Part shown: positions 27,758-37,776 of the stretch, one piece after another
Numbering within the stretch: position 1 is the first letter of the stretch
How the letters are laid out: each line of letters begins with the position of its first letter
Origin: Acidobacteriota bacterium
GTDB taxonomy: Bacteria; Pseudomonadota; Alphaproteobacteria; Acetobacterales; Acetobacteraceae
Direction: 5' to 3'
DNA length: 41,745 nt
Assembly: GCA_903970435.1 (NCBI GenBank)
Contig: CAJCIS010000211.1
Span: 1-41,745 of the forward strand
Position numbers and translations under genes: made by a program
The notes under the pieces: generated by a model
Seen by the model: the letters and a program-made list of their open reading frames with translations, nothing else
What the model was told of the DNA's origin: nothing
The model's database searches: none

Positions 27758-29239
27758 ATGCGCCTGGAGCGAGTGCTTGTTGCGCGTGGGATTGCATCCG
27801 TCGACGACATTGCCGCCGCCCTGGAAAGGCAACGGCGCAAGGGCGGCCGCCTGGGCGAAAATCTGGCGGCGCTCGGTGTCGTCAGCCCCGAAGCGATTGC
27901 CCGCCTGAATGACGAAACGCCCACCCTGCCGCGCAGCGTTGCGGAAACCGGAATAACGCGCGGCAATCTGCTCAACCTGCTGCTCAAGTTCATGCGCGTC
28001 GAGTCATGCGAGGTATTGCCGGAACTCAGCGAGCGCATGAAGCTGCCGCATAACGTCATCCAGGAATTGATCGACGAGGCCGTAAGCCAGCGGCTTCTGC
28101 ATGTTCTGGGTTCGACGACCACGGGCATCGTCAAGTATGTAAGGTACGGGCTGAGCGACCATGGGCGCGCGGATGCGACCGCGGCGCTGGAGAACAACCA
28201 ATATCTCGGCCCCGCACCGGTGAGCCTTGCCGCCTACAGGGCGCAGGTGTTTCGCCAGTCGATCCGTCGCGAGAGCCTCGACATCGATGCGTTGAACGCG
28301 GCGCTAAGCGGCCTTGTTATCAATGATCGATACGTTCGCAAATTGCTGCCGGCGCTGAATGCGGGCCAGACAATATTATTGTATGGGCCTCCCGGCAACG
28401 GCAAGACCAGCATAGGGCGCATCGTGGCGAGCCTGTTTCTGCAACCGGTTTATATTCCGCATGCGCTGGAAGTGGACGGCCAGATCATCAAGGTATTCGA
28501 TGAAAGGCTGCATTGGCCCTATATCGACGAGACGGCGGATTCGTTCGTGGCGCTCGATGCCCTGACCGGCACCGGCAGCCTTCAGGTGGAAGGCTTCGAC
28601 CCGCGCTGGATGATCTGCAAGCGTCCGGTGGCGGTGGCCGGCGGCGAACTGTCACTCGACATGCTGGAACTACGCTACGACGCGGATTCCAAGACATATG
28701 ATGCGCCGCTGCATATGAAGGCGCTGAACGGGGTGTTTCTGATCGACGATTTCGGCCGGCAAAGGCTGGCGCCCGCCGACCTGCTGAACCGATGGATCAT
28801 CCCGCTCGAAAACCGTATCGATTTTCTAAAGCTGAAAACAGGCAAGAGCTTTTCCATTCCGTTCGACGAAATGGTCATGTTCTCGACCAACCTGGAACCC
28901 TCCGACCTTATGGATCCGGCTTTCCTGCGGCGCATACCGTACAAGATCCACATGACCGGCCCCGACCATCAGGAATTTCGCAGAACGTTCGATTTGGCGG
29001 CCTCAGCCTGCGGGTTGACGTTCGAGGAGGATGTTTTCGACCTGGTTGTGCGCCGTCTGACCACAAGCAGCGTGCACGGCCTGGCGTTTTTTCAGCCCCG
29101 CTTCATTTGCGAGCAGGTGCGCCAGATATGCCAATGTTTTGGCCTTGCACCCGAAATTACAAGCGAACTTGCCGAGGAAGCGCTCGGCAACCTCTATGTA
29201 GAGCGTGAAACCGAACCCGACGAAGCGACCGCCCCATAG
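27758..29239 (+). CDS. AAA+ ATPase with GspE/MshEN-like N-terminal domain
   Basis: The 493-residue protein combines three parts. Residues about 1-53 (MRLERVLVARGIASVDDIAA, then GRLGENLAALGVVSPE) resemble the N-terminal domain of type II secretion and pilus ATPases, some of which bind cyclic di-GMP. Residues about 65-165 look like a winged-helix region. From about 200 there is an AAA+ module: Walker A GPPGNGKTS at 210-218, Walker B FLIDDF at about 327-332, sensor 1 FSTNLEP, and an Arg-finger-like RRIPYKI. It is therefore an unfolding or remodelling ATPase rather than a true GspE. No pilus or secretion gene is in the window, so the role is open. It stands alone. Confidence 0.85.
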   Translation: MRLERVLVARGIASVDDIAAALERQRRKGGRLGENLAALGVVSPEAIARLNDETPTLPRSVAETGITRGNLLNLLLKFMRVESCEVLPELSERMKLPHNVIQELIDEAVSQRLLHVLGSTTTGIVKYVRYGLSDHGRADATAALENNQYLGPAPVSLAAYRAQVFRQSIRRESLDIDALNAALSGLVINDRYVRKLLPALNAGQTILLYGPPGNGKTSIGRIVASLFLQPVYIPHALEVDGQIIKVFDERLHWPYIDETADSFVALDALTGTGSLQVEGFDPRWMICKRPVAVAGGELSLDMLELRYDADSKTYDAPLHMKALNGVFLIDDFGRQRLAPADLLNRWIIPLENRIDFLKLKTGKSFSIPFDEMVMFSTNLEPSDLMDPAFLRRIPYKIHMTGPDHQEFRRTFDLAASACGLTFEEDVFDLVVRRLTTSSVHGLAFFQPRFICEQVRQICQCFGLAPEITSELAEEALGNLYVERETEPDEATAP

Positions 29240-29240
29240 A

Positions 29241-29287
29241 CAAAAGTTTTTTGGTTCTTTTTTCCAAGAAAGAACTGCTTCCTTGCT
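29241..29287. repeat. Type A palindromic element, right arm only
   Basis: A single right arm with two changes (CCAAGAAAG) leaves one hairpin pair as a T-G wobble. It fills almost the whole gap between the convergent ATPase and metallohydrolase genes, the position expected for a shared terminator. Confidence 0.9.
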
Positions 29288-29291
29288 TCGT

Positions 29292-30239
29292 CTATTCCCA
29301 CTCCAACTCCCGATAAGCCTCAATGACATTCCGCGAATTGTAATCGTCAAACAGCGCCCATTTTTTACGTTCCGATGTAGCTACGGTCATCGTTGCTTTG
29401 TCGATCCCAATGCCGCTGGCGATGGCGGCGCGGGTCTGGTCGCGCAAGGCTGTCAGATAGTGGTTCAGTAGGGCGGCGGCGGCAGAAAAATCCATCTGCA
29501 CGGGGCCGTGGCCGGGAATGGCGCGGGCAGCATTCAGCTTGGAGAGAGCGGCAAGTTCGGCGATCCAGCCGGTGAGGCTGCCGTCGAGCGAGGGAATGCG
29601 GCCGACGAACAGCAGATCGGCCGGCAGCAGGGTGCAAGTTGCGTGATCGAATAGCGAAACGTCGGTGCTGGTGTGGGCCGGCGCGTGCGCGGTGAGCGTG
29701 AGCCGGCGGTCGCCGAGATCGATCGTTTGCATGGTGGCGACGGTGAGGGTGGGGCGCACGAGCGGTCCGGATTTTTGCCGGCCGAGGATTTCGTCGAGGT
29801 GGGATTGGTAGAAGGCGCCGCGCGCCGCCATGGATTGCGGCAGGTTTGCATGGCCGATGAAGGTGGGATTGTCGGGCAGAAAGGCGCCGGCGCCGAAAAT
29901 GTGGTCCGGGTGAATGTGGCTGAGCAGAACGTAACGGATCGGTTTGCCGGTGTGCGCCCGAATGGCTGCGCGCAGGGCCTGGCCGTCGGCGAGGCAGCCG
30001 CCTGCATCTGTGACGAGTACGGCGTCGCGCCCGATGATGAAGCCGATATTGGCGATGGCGTCCTGGTTGGCTCGTGTCGCGTCTTCATCGACGCCGCGGC
30101 GGATGTGGATGCCGGGGGCGACTTCCTGAAATGCGGCGGGCTGAGCGCGGGGTGCGGCATCGGCGCGGAGGCGGCTCGGCAGGCAGCAGAGGCAGAACGC
30201 CGCGGTGAGGGCTTGGCGGCGGGTGAGGGAGGCGGGCAT
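29292..30239 (-). CDS. Secreted metallo-beta-lactamase-fold hydrolase (quinoprotein-relay type)
   Basis: From the ATG at 30239 the protein has 315 residues. The longer upstream frame is not supported. The N-terminus (SLTRRQALTAAFCLCCLPSRLRADA) looks like a signal peptide with a twin-arginine, so export through Tat is possible. The zinc motif HxHxDH is H108-x-H110-x-D112-H113 in SHIHPDH, followed by FVGRIPSLDGSLTGWI and PGHGP. These features match what I recall of the 'quinoprotein relay system zinc metallohydrolase' group, usually found near PQQ-dependent alcohol dehydrogenases. None is in this window. The substrate is unknown. Confidence 0.85.
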   Translation of the reverse strand: MPASLTRRQALTAAFCLCCLPSRLRADAAPRAQPAAFQEVAPGIHIRRGVDEDATRANQDAIANIGFIIGRDAVLVTDAGGCLADGQALRAAIRAHTGKPIRYVLLSHIHPDHIFGAGAFLPDNPTFIGHANLPQSMAARGAFYQSHLDEILGRQKSGPLVRPTLTVATMQTIDLGDRRLTLTAHAPAHTSTDVSLFDHATCTLLPADLLFVGRIPSLDGSLTGWIAELAALSKLNAARAIPGHGPVQMDFSAAAALLNHYLTALRDQTRAAIASGIGIDKATMTVATSERKKWALFDDYNSRNVIEAYRELEWE

Positions 30240-30593
30240 GGACTCAAGTTTGGCCGAGGGACGGGACGGCGCAAGTGGGGCGTATGTTCGGCATTGAAAG
30301 CGGCATCGTTTTTCCTGAGGGAAGCGGGTTCGCCGTTGCCGATTTTCTTTGCAGCCTATCCAGGATTGCATATTGCCCTTGTTCGAACAGTTTGGGCAGT
30401 TGGGTTTTTGCTATTTCTCTACGCCATAATCAATATTATCTGTAACGTTCAGCGTTTTTCGTCTAACGAAATATTTTACTGGCTACGCCGGACTTCGAAC
30501 GGAGGTTCCTGCCTCCGAGAAAGGCGCGTCCGCAGACCGCGACCAATCATAGTCGGACAAGCATTACGGCAGGTTTGCTCCAAACCTTCGTTC
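30240..30593. other. Intergenic region with an AT-rich island and hairpins
   Basis: This 354-base gap lies between two minus-strand genes. Bases about 30400-30480 are much richer in A and T than the surroundings and include the inverted repeat ATAAT-CAAT-ATTAT. They probably hold the metallohydrolase promoter, but I cannot fix the boxes. A hairpin CGGAGG-TTCCTG-CCTCCG lies at 30500-30517. A plus-strand frame starting at 30283 (54 codons) has no ribosome binding site and is not called. Confidence 0.5.
30571..30587 (-). terminator. Possible hairpin terminator after sucD
   Basis: AGGTTTG-CTC-CAAACCT forms a perfect 7-bp stem with a 3-base loop, 6 bases beyond the sucD stop. No T-run follows on the minus strand, so it may stabilise the 3' end rather than terminate by itself. 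Confidence 0.4.
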
Positions 30594-31469
30594 CTATCCC
30601 TTGAGCGCCTTCACCATCGTGGACCCCAGCGAAGCCGGGCTGTCGGCCACGTGAATTCCCGCTGACCGCATCGCTTCTATCTTGGCGCCGGCGGTGTCGC
30701 GGCCGCCGCTGATGACGGCGCCTGCGTGGCCCATGCGGCGGCCGGGGGGCGCCGTGACGCCGGCGATGAAGCCAACGACGGGTTTCTTGCGCCTGTCCCC
30801 CGCCAGGAATTCGGCGGCGCGGATTTCGCTCTCGCCGCCGATTTCGCCGATCATGATGATCGATTCCGTTTCGGGGTCGGCGAGGAACATTTCCAGCACC
30901 TCGATGAAATCCAGGCCTTTCACCGGGTCGCCGCCGATGCCGACGCAGGTGCTTTGGCCGAGGCCGGCGGCGGTGGTTTGCGCCACCGCCTCGTAGGTCA
31001 GAGTGCCGCTGCGGCTGACGATGCCGACTTTGCCGCGGCGGTGGATGTGGCCGGGCATGATGCCGATCTTGCAGGCGTCGGGCGTAATGACGCCGGGGCA
31101 ATTCGGGCCGACGAGGAGGGATTTGCTGCCCTGCAGGGCACGTTTGACGCGCACCATGTCGAGCACCGGGATGCCCTCGGTAATGGTAACGATGAGCGGC
31201 AGGTCGGCGTCGAGCGCTTCGAGAATGGCGTCGGCGGCGAAGGGGGGCGGGACGTAGATGGCGGTGGCGGTGGCGCCGGTCGCGGCAACGCATTCGGCGA
31301 CCGTATCGAACACCGGCAGGTCGAGATGCCTGGTGCCGCCTTTGCCCGGGGTGACGCCGCCGACCACCTTGGTGCCGTAGGCCAGTGCCTGTTCGGAATG
31401 GAATGTGCCCTGGGCACCGGTGAAGCCCTGCGTGATGACGCTTGTGTCGCGGTCGACGAGGATGGCCAT
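30594..31469 (-). CDS. sucD: Succinyl-CoA synthetase alpha subunit
   Basis: This TCA-cycle enzyme subunit binds CoA and carries the phosphohistidine intermediate in the reaction succinyl-CoA + NDP + Pi to succinate + CoA + NTP. The 291-residue protein shows the N-terminal CoA-binding Rossmann region ([32 protein letters not shown]), [11 protein letters not shown], and the active-site H248 in [13 protein letters not shown]. Length and motifs are complete. The ATG at 31469 lies 1 base after the sucC stop, so the two subunits are made from one message. Confidence 0.97.
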   Translation of the reverse strand: MAILVDRDTSVITQGFTGAQGTFHSEQALAYGTKVVGGVTPGKGGTRHLDLPVFDTVAECVAATGATATAIYVPPPFAADAILEALDADLPLIVTITEGIPVLDMVRVKRALQGSKSLLVGPNCPGVITPDACKIGIMPGHIHRRGKVGIVSRSGTLTYEAVAQTTAAGLGQSTCVGIGGDPVKGLDFIEVLEMFLADPETESIIMIGEIGGESEIRAAEFLAGDRRKKPVVGFIAGVTAPPGRRMGHAGAVISGGRDTAGAKIEAMRSAGIHVADSPASLGSTMVKALKG

Positions 31470-31470
31470 G

Positions 31471-32667
31471 TTACGCGGCCTCCTTCACGGCGTGGACAAT
31501 TTTTTCGGCGGCGTCCGCCAGGTTGTCGGCCGAAATGATAGGCAGGCCGGAGCCGGCCAGGATTTCCTTGCCGAGCGCCACGTTGGTGCCCTCCAGGCGC
31601 ACCACGAGCGGAACATTCAGCGAGACTTCGCGCGCCGCGGAGACGACGCCCTCGGCAATGATGTCGCAGCGCATGATGCCGCCGAAAATGTTCACCAGAA
31701 TGCCTTCGACGTTGGGGTCCGACAGAATGATCTTGAAGGCGGCGGTGACTTTTTCACGGGTGGCGCCGCCGCCCACGTCGAGGAAGTTGGCCGGCGAGGA
31801 GCCGTAGAGCTTGATGATGTCCATGGTGGCCATGGCCAGGCCCGCGCCGTTCACCATGCAGCCGATGACGCCGTCCAGCGCCACGTAATTGAGATCGAAC
31901 CTGGCGGCTTCGAGTTCCTTGGGGTCTTCCTCGGACTCGTCGCGAAGGCCGGCGAGTTCGGGGTGACGGTAAAGGGCGTTGTCGTCGAAACTGATTTTGG
32001 CATCGAGTGCCACGATGTCGCCGGCGCCGGTGACGACCAGGGGGTTTATTTCGACAATGGAGCAATCGAGCGCGACAAAGGCCTTGTACATGGCATCGGC
32101 GAATTTCTGGAAGGCGCCGACCTGTTTGCCTTTCAGGCCGAGGGAATACGCCAGCCGGCGGGCATGATAGGGAAATAGGCCGGTAGCGGGGTCGATGGTG
32201 ACACGGAGGATTTGTTCCGGGTGGTGGGCGGCCACTTCCTCGATGTCCATGCCGCCTTCTGTGCTGGCCATGATGACGATGCGGGAGACGGCACGATCGA
32301 CCAGGAAGGACAAATAGAGCTCGCGGGCGATGTCGCAGCCGGCTTCGACATAAACGCGACGGACGTCGCGGCCGTTCGGGCCGGTTTGTTTGGTGACCAG
32401 GGTGTGGCCGATCATGGCATCGGCGGCGGCGCGCACGTCGTCGGCTGATTTGGCGATGCGGACGCCGCCCTTGCCGGTTGAATCGTTCTTGAAATGACCT
32501 GCGCCGCGGCCGCCGGCGTGGATCTGCGATTTGACAACGAAAACCGGGCCGGGGAGTTTTGCGGCGGCCTGGACGGCTTCTTCCGGTGTCCAGGCAACGT
32601 GGCCCTCGAGCACCGATACGCCGTAGCCGCGTAGCAGTTCCTTGGCCTGGTATTCGTGAATGTTCAT
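31471..32667 (-). CDS. sucC: Succinyl-CoA synthetase beta subunit
   Basis: This ATP-grasp subunit of succinyl-CoA synthetase has 398 residues from the ATG at 32667. The frame is open for 19 more codons upstream, but those come from the repeat and are not conserved. GGAG lies about 10 bases before this ATG. It begins [17 protein letters not shown], the family start. [17 protein letters not shown] is the nucleotide-binding loop, EINPLVVT carries metal ligands, and [11 protein letters not shown] is the conserved C-terminal loop. It is encoded directly before sucD and after mdh, separated from mdh by a full palindromic repeat. Confidence 0.97.
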   Translation of the reverse strand: MNIHEYQAKELLRGYGVSVLEGHVAWTPEEAVQAAAKLPGPVFVVKSQIHAGGRGAGHFKNDSTGKGGVRIAKSADDVRAAADAMIGHTLVTKQTGPNGRDVRRVYVEAGCDIARELYLSFLVDRAVSRIVIMASTEGGMDIEEVAAHHPEQILRVTIDPATGLFPYHARRLAYSLGLKGKQVGAFQKFADAMYKAFVALDCSIVEINPLVVTGAGDIVALDAKISFDDNALYRHPELAGLRDESEEDPKELEAARFDLNYVALDGVIGCMVNGAGLAMATMDIIKLYGSSPANFLDVGGGATREKVTAAFKIILSDPNVEGILVNIFGGIMRCDIIAEGVVSAAREVSLNVPLVVRLEGTNVALGKEILAGSGLPIISADNLADAAEKIVHAVKEAA

Positions 32668-32686
32668 AAGGCAGCTCCAGGCACAG

Positions 32687-32793
32687 AAGAAAGGAAGCAG
32701 TTCTTTTTTGAAAAAAAGAACCAAAAAACTTTTGTCTTTAAGAATAAAAGTTTTTTGGTTCTTTTTTTCAAAAAAGAACTACTTCCTTCCTAC
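32687..32793. repeat. Complete type A palindromic element between mdh and sucC
   Basis: The left arm (32687-32733) and right arm (about 32743-32793) are reverse complements around a 9-10-base spacer. It fills the gap between two genes of the same strand that would normally be co-transcribed, and ends within a few bases of the mdh stop. It may partly separate or process the mdh-sucCD transcript. Confidence 0.93.
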
Positions 32794-34172
<1,379 letters not shown>

Positions 34173-35453
34173 ATGTCTGAAGTAAAATTTACACGCATTG
34201 GCGCTCTGTTCGGTATGACCGCGCTTGCCACCTGGGGCGGCGCCGTGCAGGCGGCCGGGGCGCGGCACGAAACCTCGTATCGCGGCGTGCACGGCCTGAT
34301 CGTCGTTCCCGCCTCCAGCCAGGCGCTGCCGGAAGACGCCGGCGTTCGCGCTCACACCAACACCCGCATCCTGTTTTCCCACTTCGTCCGCGCGCCGAGC
34401 AACAGCCCGCCGTCCGGCTACGAGACGCCGGCGTCGCTGGCCTGCGTTTATGCCTTCGTCACCCCTGTCCCGGGCTGCAATCCCGCCAAGGTCACGGCAC
34501 TGGCAACGGGCGGCAGCAAGCTCGTGATCCTGGTGGACGCCTATGACGATCCGACCGCCGCGAACGATCTTGGCGTATATAGTAAACAATTCGGTTTGCC
34601 GGCGATCACCAACAGCAATTTCGAAGTGGCCTATGCCAGCGGCTCGAAGCCGGCGCAGGACCCGAGCGGCGGCTGGGAACTGGAGGAATCGCTCGACATC
34701 GAAATGGCCCACGCGCTGGCGCCCAACGCCAAGGTGATTCTGGTGGAAGCCGCGTCCGCCAACAACAGCGACCTCCTGGCCGCGGACACGTATGCGGCGA
34801 ACCTGGCGGTACAGGCGGGTGGCGGCGAGGTCTCCAACTCCTGGGGCGAGGGCGAATTCAGCGGCGAGAGTTCGTATGAGGGCACATTCACGGGCGGCAA
34901 CGTCGTGTTTTTGGCCTCCACCGGCGATAGTCCCGGCACCGAATTTCCGTCCGTGCTGCAGAACGTGATCGGCGCGGGCGGCACCTCGATCAACCGCAGC
35001 AACGGCAACTTCACGAGCCAGAGCACCTGGACGGACGGCGGCGGCGGGGACAGCAAATACATTACGATTCCGACCTATCAGGCGGCCATCAAGAAAATCA
35101 AGAAAATCGTCGGCAAGGATCGCGGCGTGCCGGACTTCTCGTTCGACGCCAATCCCGACACCGGTGTGGTGATGTACGACAGCACGCCCTATGAGGGGCA
35201 GGTTCTCGACTGGCTGGTTGTCGGCGGCACGTCGGTGGCCTCACCGGCGCTGGCGGCGACCCTCAACAGCGCCGGCAGCTTTGCCGCTTCCACCGCGGCC
35301 GAGCTGACGACGGTGTATAACGGCTACACCAACACGGCGAACTGGACGGATATCGTGCTCGGCACCTGCAGCAACGGCGGCGGCAACAAGGCCAAGAAGG
35401 GCTACGATTACTGCACCGGCATCGGCGTGCCGAACGGTTACGGCGGCAAGTAA
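34173..35453 (+). CDS. Secreted sedolisin-type serine-carboxyl peptidase (S53)
   Basis: This exported endopeptidase belongs to a family that works at acid pH. The 426-residue protein has a signal peptide (core GALFGMTALATWGGAVQAA, cleavage near residue 28). The catalytic residues fit S53 spacing: E171 and D175 in ELEESLDIEMAH, D252 in STGDSPGTEFP (oxyanion hole), and S354 in GGTSVASPALA. The usual long N-terminal propeptide is short here; only about 60 residues lie between the signal and the catalytic core. The C-terminus ends YCTGIGVPNGYGGK, near where a calcium site usually sits. AGGAAACC precedes the ATG. It fits an acid habitat. Confidence 0.88.
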   Translation: MSEVKFTRIGALFGMTALATWGGAVQAAGARHETSYRGVHGLIVVPASSQALPEDAGVRAHTNTRILFSHFVRAPSNSPPSGYETPASLACVYAFVTPVPGCNPAKVTALATGGSKLVILVDAYDDPTAANDLGVYSKQFGLPAITNSNFEVAYASGSKPAQDPSGGWELEESLDIEMAHALAPNAKVILVEAASANNSDLLAADTYAANLAVQAGGGEVSNSWGEGEFSGESSYEGTFTGGNVVFLASTGDSPGTEFPSVLQNVIGAGGTSINRSNGNFTSQSTWTDGGGGDSKYITIPTYQAAIKKIKKIVGKDRGVPDFSFDANPDTGVVMYDSTPYEGQVLDWLVVGGTSVASPALAATLNSAGSFAASTAAELTTVYNGYTNTANWTDIVLGTCSNGGGNKAKKGYDYCTGIGVPNGYGGK

Positions 35454-35519
35454 ACGTAACATCTGCGGGAAGGCACGGCTCGGGGTTTTGCGCTCCGGGT
35501 TTGTGCTTTCCAGAAAGTC

Positions 35520-35668
35520 CGAGGAAGTCGTTCTTTTCTGAAGAAAAGAACCAAAAGACTTTTATCTTTTGATGCAATCCCAACGTTCCGTCCATGGCCT
35601 CGACCTTTCCGCGGGCGCAGGCGCAAAAGTCTTTTGGTTCTTTTCTTCAGAAAAGAACGTCCTTCCTT
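35520..35668. repeat. Complete type B palindromic element, arms 60 bp apart
   Basis: The left arm (35520-35563) and right arm (35622-35668) carry perfect type B hairpins (GTTCTTTTCT paired with AGAAAAGAAC). The spacer ends in GCGGGCGCAGGCG, the reverse complement of the extension seen after other type B arms. It lies downstream of the sedolisin gene and directly abuts a gene fragment at 35673. Confidence 0.93.
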
Positions 35669-35672
35669 CATG

Positions 35673-35804
35673 CTGTATTCATTTGTCGAAGCCGAATCGC
35701 ACGAGGCTGCGGCGAAGGCGTTCGAAGGGCACCCAAATTTGGGAATTCCGCAATCCTCGATCGAAATCATGGAAATCCGGCCCGTGACATCCATATCGGA
35801 ATAG
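35673..35804 (+). pseudogene. 3' fragment of a YciI-like gene
   Basis: Forty-four codons (LYSFVEAESHEAAAKAFEGH, then SSIEIMEIRPVTSISE and stop) match the end of the intact YciI-like gene at 38903-39250 (from 39122). The protein match is near identical, while most DNA differences are at third codon positions. The two copies therefore diverged while both were functional, and this one later lost its first two-thirds. The break lies exactly at the outer end of a type B repeat arm. There is no start codon or ribosome binding site. Confidence 0.85.
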
Positions 35805-35849
35805 AAAGAGTTTTTTGCTTCTTTTTTCAAAAAAGAAGAATCTTCCTGG
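35803..35849. repeat. Type A palindromic arm with a compensated hairpin pair
   Basis: A right arm whose hairpin core at 35818-35838 is CTTC-T6-C-A6-GAAG. The usual G:C pair is changed to C:G on both sides. The same variant occurs at 38612-38663, and both copies are followed by related sequence. It lies between the gene fragment and the convergent DUF2786 gene. Confidence 0.9.
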
Positions 35850-35853
35850 CTTT

Positions 35854-37623
35854 CTATGCCGCTTGCCCAATCGCTGGGGTATATTCAAATCGCTCGGCGG
35901 CTTGCTGGCCGGCCTGGTAGGCGTCGGACAGGACGCGGCGGTTGCCGGAGAGGCTGCGTGTGTGCAGGGACAGGCCGAGTTTGGCCAATTCGTCATCGAC
36001 AATTGCGGCTTTTGCCACCACCAGATCGCGGCCGGAGGCGCTGCGGCGGTAGGCGTCGCGGGCGGCCTGCAGGGCGCGCAGCTTGTCGCAAATGCCGTTT
36101 CCCAGGCCGACCTGGAACGATGTGGTGGCCGCGCGGCGCTCGCCCGCCATCGATGCGTAGACCGGACCGGCGCGGAACAGGTTTGTCTCCGTATCGAAAA
36201 CGCGCTCCACCAGCTCGTACAGATATTGCGCTGCGGCGACGTCGGCGCGGACGCCGAAGAATACGTAGCGCAACGGTTCGCCGCTGGCCTGCTCCACCCA
36301 GACGCGGCAGTCGAAAAATTCCGCTATGGTGGGAACGCAACGATCGATCGGCGCGGCGCGCTTGCGCGTGGTCTGAATGCCAAGACCATCGCAAGGTTGC
36401 GTTTTGAAATCGAGTTCACCGAGCGACAATCCGTAACGGTCGAGCAGTTCGGCGACCTTTTCGGCGGCCGCGAGGGCTTCCTGTTCGGTGCAGCCCTGGC
36501 CGACCGTCTTGGCGCGCAGGCCCTGGATGCGCTGCATGAGGCGCGCAAGGTCCTGATCGCCGAGATCGGCTGACATGCTGGTGCTGACCATGCGCTGCCG
36601 CAAGCCGGCGAACAGCGCGCGCACGCCGTGCGGCGCGTGACCGCGCGCCACGCCGATGTCGATCTGTTGGCCGATTTCGTCGAGCGTTACGACATTGCCC
36701 GATCCGCTGCGTTCACGGCGCAGGATCGTTTCGAGCATGACCATAAGCAGGCGCTGCAAGGCCGTGGCCAGGCTGGGCTGGCGGGCAGCGCGCGCCTCGA
36801 TGGTGGCGATCAGCGCGTCGATGACGCTGTGCAAGCCCGCCTGCTGGCGCGTGCTCTGCAGCAAGTCCGGGTCAGGCGCGCCGTCGCCGATTGCGGCCCA
36901 GCGCCGCGCCAGCGATTGAAGGGGGCTCTCGGGGGCTGCATCGCCGAAGAAATCCCTTCCGAAGCTGATACCCTCCGGGCGGTTGATGCCGGGCACTTCG
37001 AGGGTCCCGTGGCGCACGACATGGGCGAAGAGCGCGTCGGCCCAGCGCGCGTTGGCGAACACGCCGGTGGCGCCGGCGGCGCCGTGCCCGCGGGCCACGC
37101 TATATGCGGCGGGATCGAGCGGGGTGACCAGGCCGGCCGGGCAATGCAGCGCGTCGGGCAATTTGACCAGCCGGAGGAACATTTCCGTGCCTGCGGCGAG
37201 TGCCGCGAATTCGTAGGCGGGCAGGCAGATTGCCTCGCCGGACACGGCATCGCAGGCCATGCGGAGTCTGGGGCCGGCGGCCGGTTCGAGGCGCAGCAGG
37301 CGGTAGCGCGCCATGCGCAAGGCGGCCAGGAAAGGGGCGTCAGGTCCCTGGTCGCTGGCGCGGCTCTTGGCCAGGCGGTCGAAAGCGGTGGAGCCGAGGG
37401 CGGATGGCTGGCTCAATAAAAGGTCCGCGGACAGGCTCGACGCATCGATCACGGCGGCCGCGCGGCGTGATGGCGGGATGTTTCGGACTTCCGGGCTTTC
37501 GAGCCATTTGCGCATTGTGGCCTCGGCCCTGTGCGGCGGCACGAACTGCCGGGCTGCTTGCACCAGTTTGCCGATGCGCTCGGCGTCGGCGGGCTGGGAC
37601 GGCTTGGCGGCACCGCGCGGCAT
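35854..37623 (-). CDS. DUF2786-containing protein, function unknown
   Basis: The 589-residue protein has no signal peptide or membrane segment, so it is probably cytoplasmic. Residues about 350-400 (LGDQDLARLMQRIQGLRAKT, then TEQEALAAAEKVAELLDRYGL) match the short helical DUF2786 pattern, in which a repeated Leu-rich helix precedes an 'AA.KA.eLl..Y' helix. The rest is Ala-rich and helical. A metal or nucleic-acid role has been suggested for such proteins, but I cannot support one here. The ATG at 37623 has GGGG about 8 bases before it. A second, almost wholly deleted copy lies at 38662-38752. It converges on the YciI-like fragment. Confidence 0.75.
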   Translation of the reverse strand: MPRGAAKPSQPADAERIGKLVQAARQFVPPHRAEATMRKWLESPEVRNIPPSRRAAAVIDASSLSADLLLSQPSALGSTAFDRLAKSRASDQGPDAPFLAALRMARYRLLRLEPAAGPRLRMACDAVSGEAICLPAYEFAALAAGTEMFLRLVKLPDALHCPAGLVTPLDPAAYSVARGHGAAGATGVFANARWADALFAHVVRHGTLEVPGINRPEGISFGRDFFGDAAPESPLQSLARRWAAIGDGAPDPDLLQSTRQQAGLHSVIDALIATIEARAARQPSLATALQRLLMVMLETILRRERSGSGNVVTLDEIGQQIDIGVARGHAPHGVRALFAGLRQRMVSTSMSADLGDQDLARLMQRIQGLRAKTVGQGCTEQEALAAAEKVAELLDRYGLSLGELDFKTQPCDGLGIQTTRKRAAPIDRCVPTIAEFFDCRVWVEQASGEPLRYVFFGVRADVAAAQYLYELVERVFDTETNLFRAGPVYASMAGERRAATTSFQVGLGNGICDKLRALQAARDAYRRSASGRDLVVAKAAIVDDELAKLGLSLHTRSLSGNRRVLSDAYQAGQQAAERFEYTPAIGQAA

Positions 37624-37776
37624 GGATTGGCCCCGTTGCTAATCAGGGCGCCTGGATAGCGCCGCGCACCGAGTCGGTGTGCGCGAACCACACCCACATT
37701 GCCACGCGTCCGAGCCAGGATGATCGCACGCCAAGTCCGTTGCACCGGCGGCGGGGCCCCGATGAACAAGCGGCGA

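Noticed and set aside
30283-30447. A 54-codon plus-strand frame in the AT-rich intergenic region
   Set aside because: There is no ribosome binding site, motif or partner. The AT-rich region is better explained as a promoter.
32668-32724. N-terminal extension [11 protein letters not shown] on sucC
   Set aside because: It is translated from a repeat arm and lies before the conserved [12 protein letters not shown] start, which has its own ribosome binding site.
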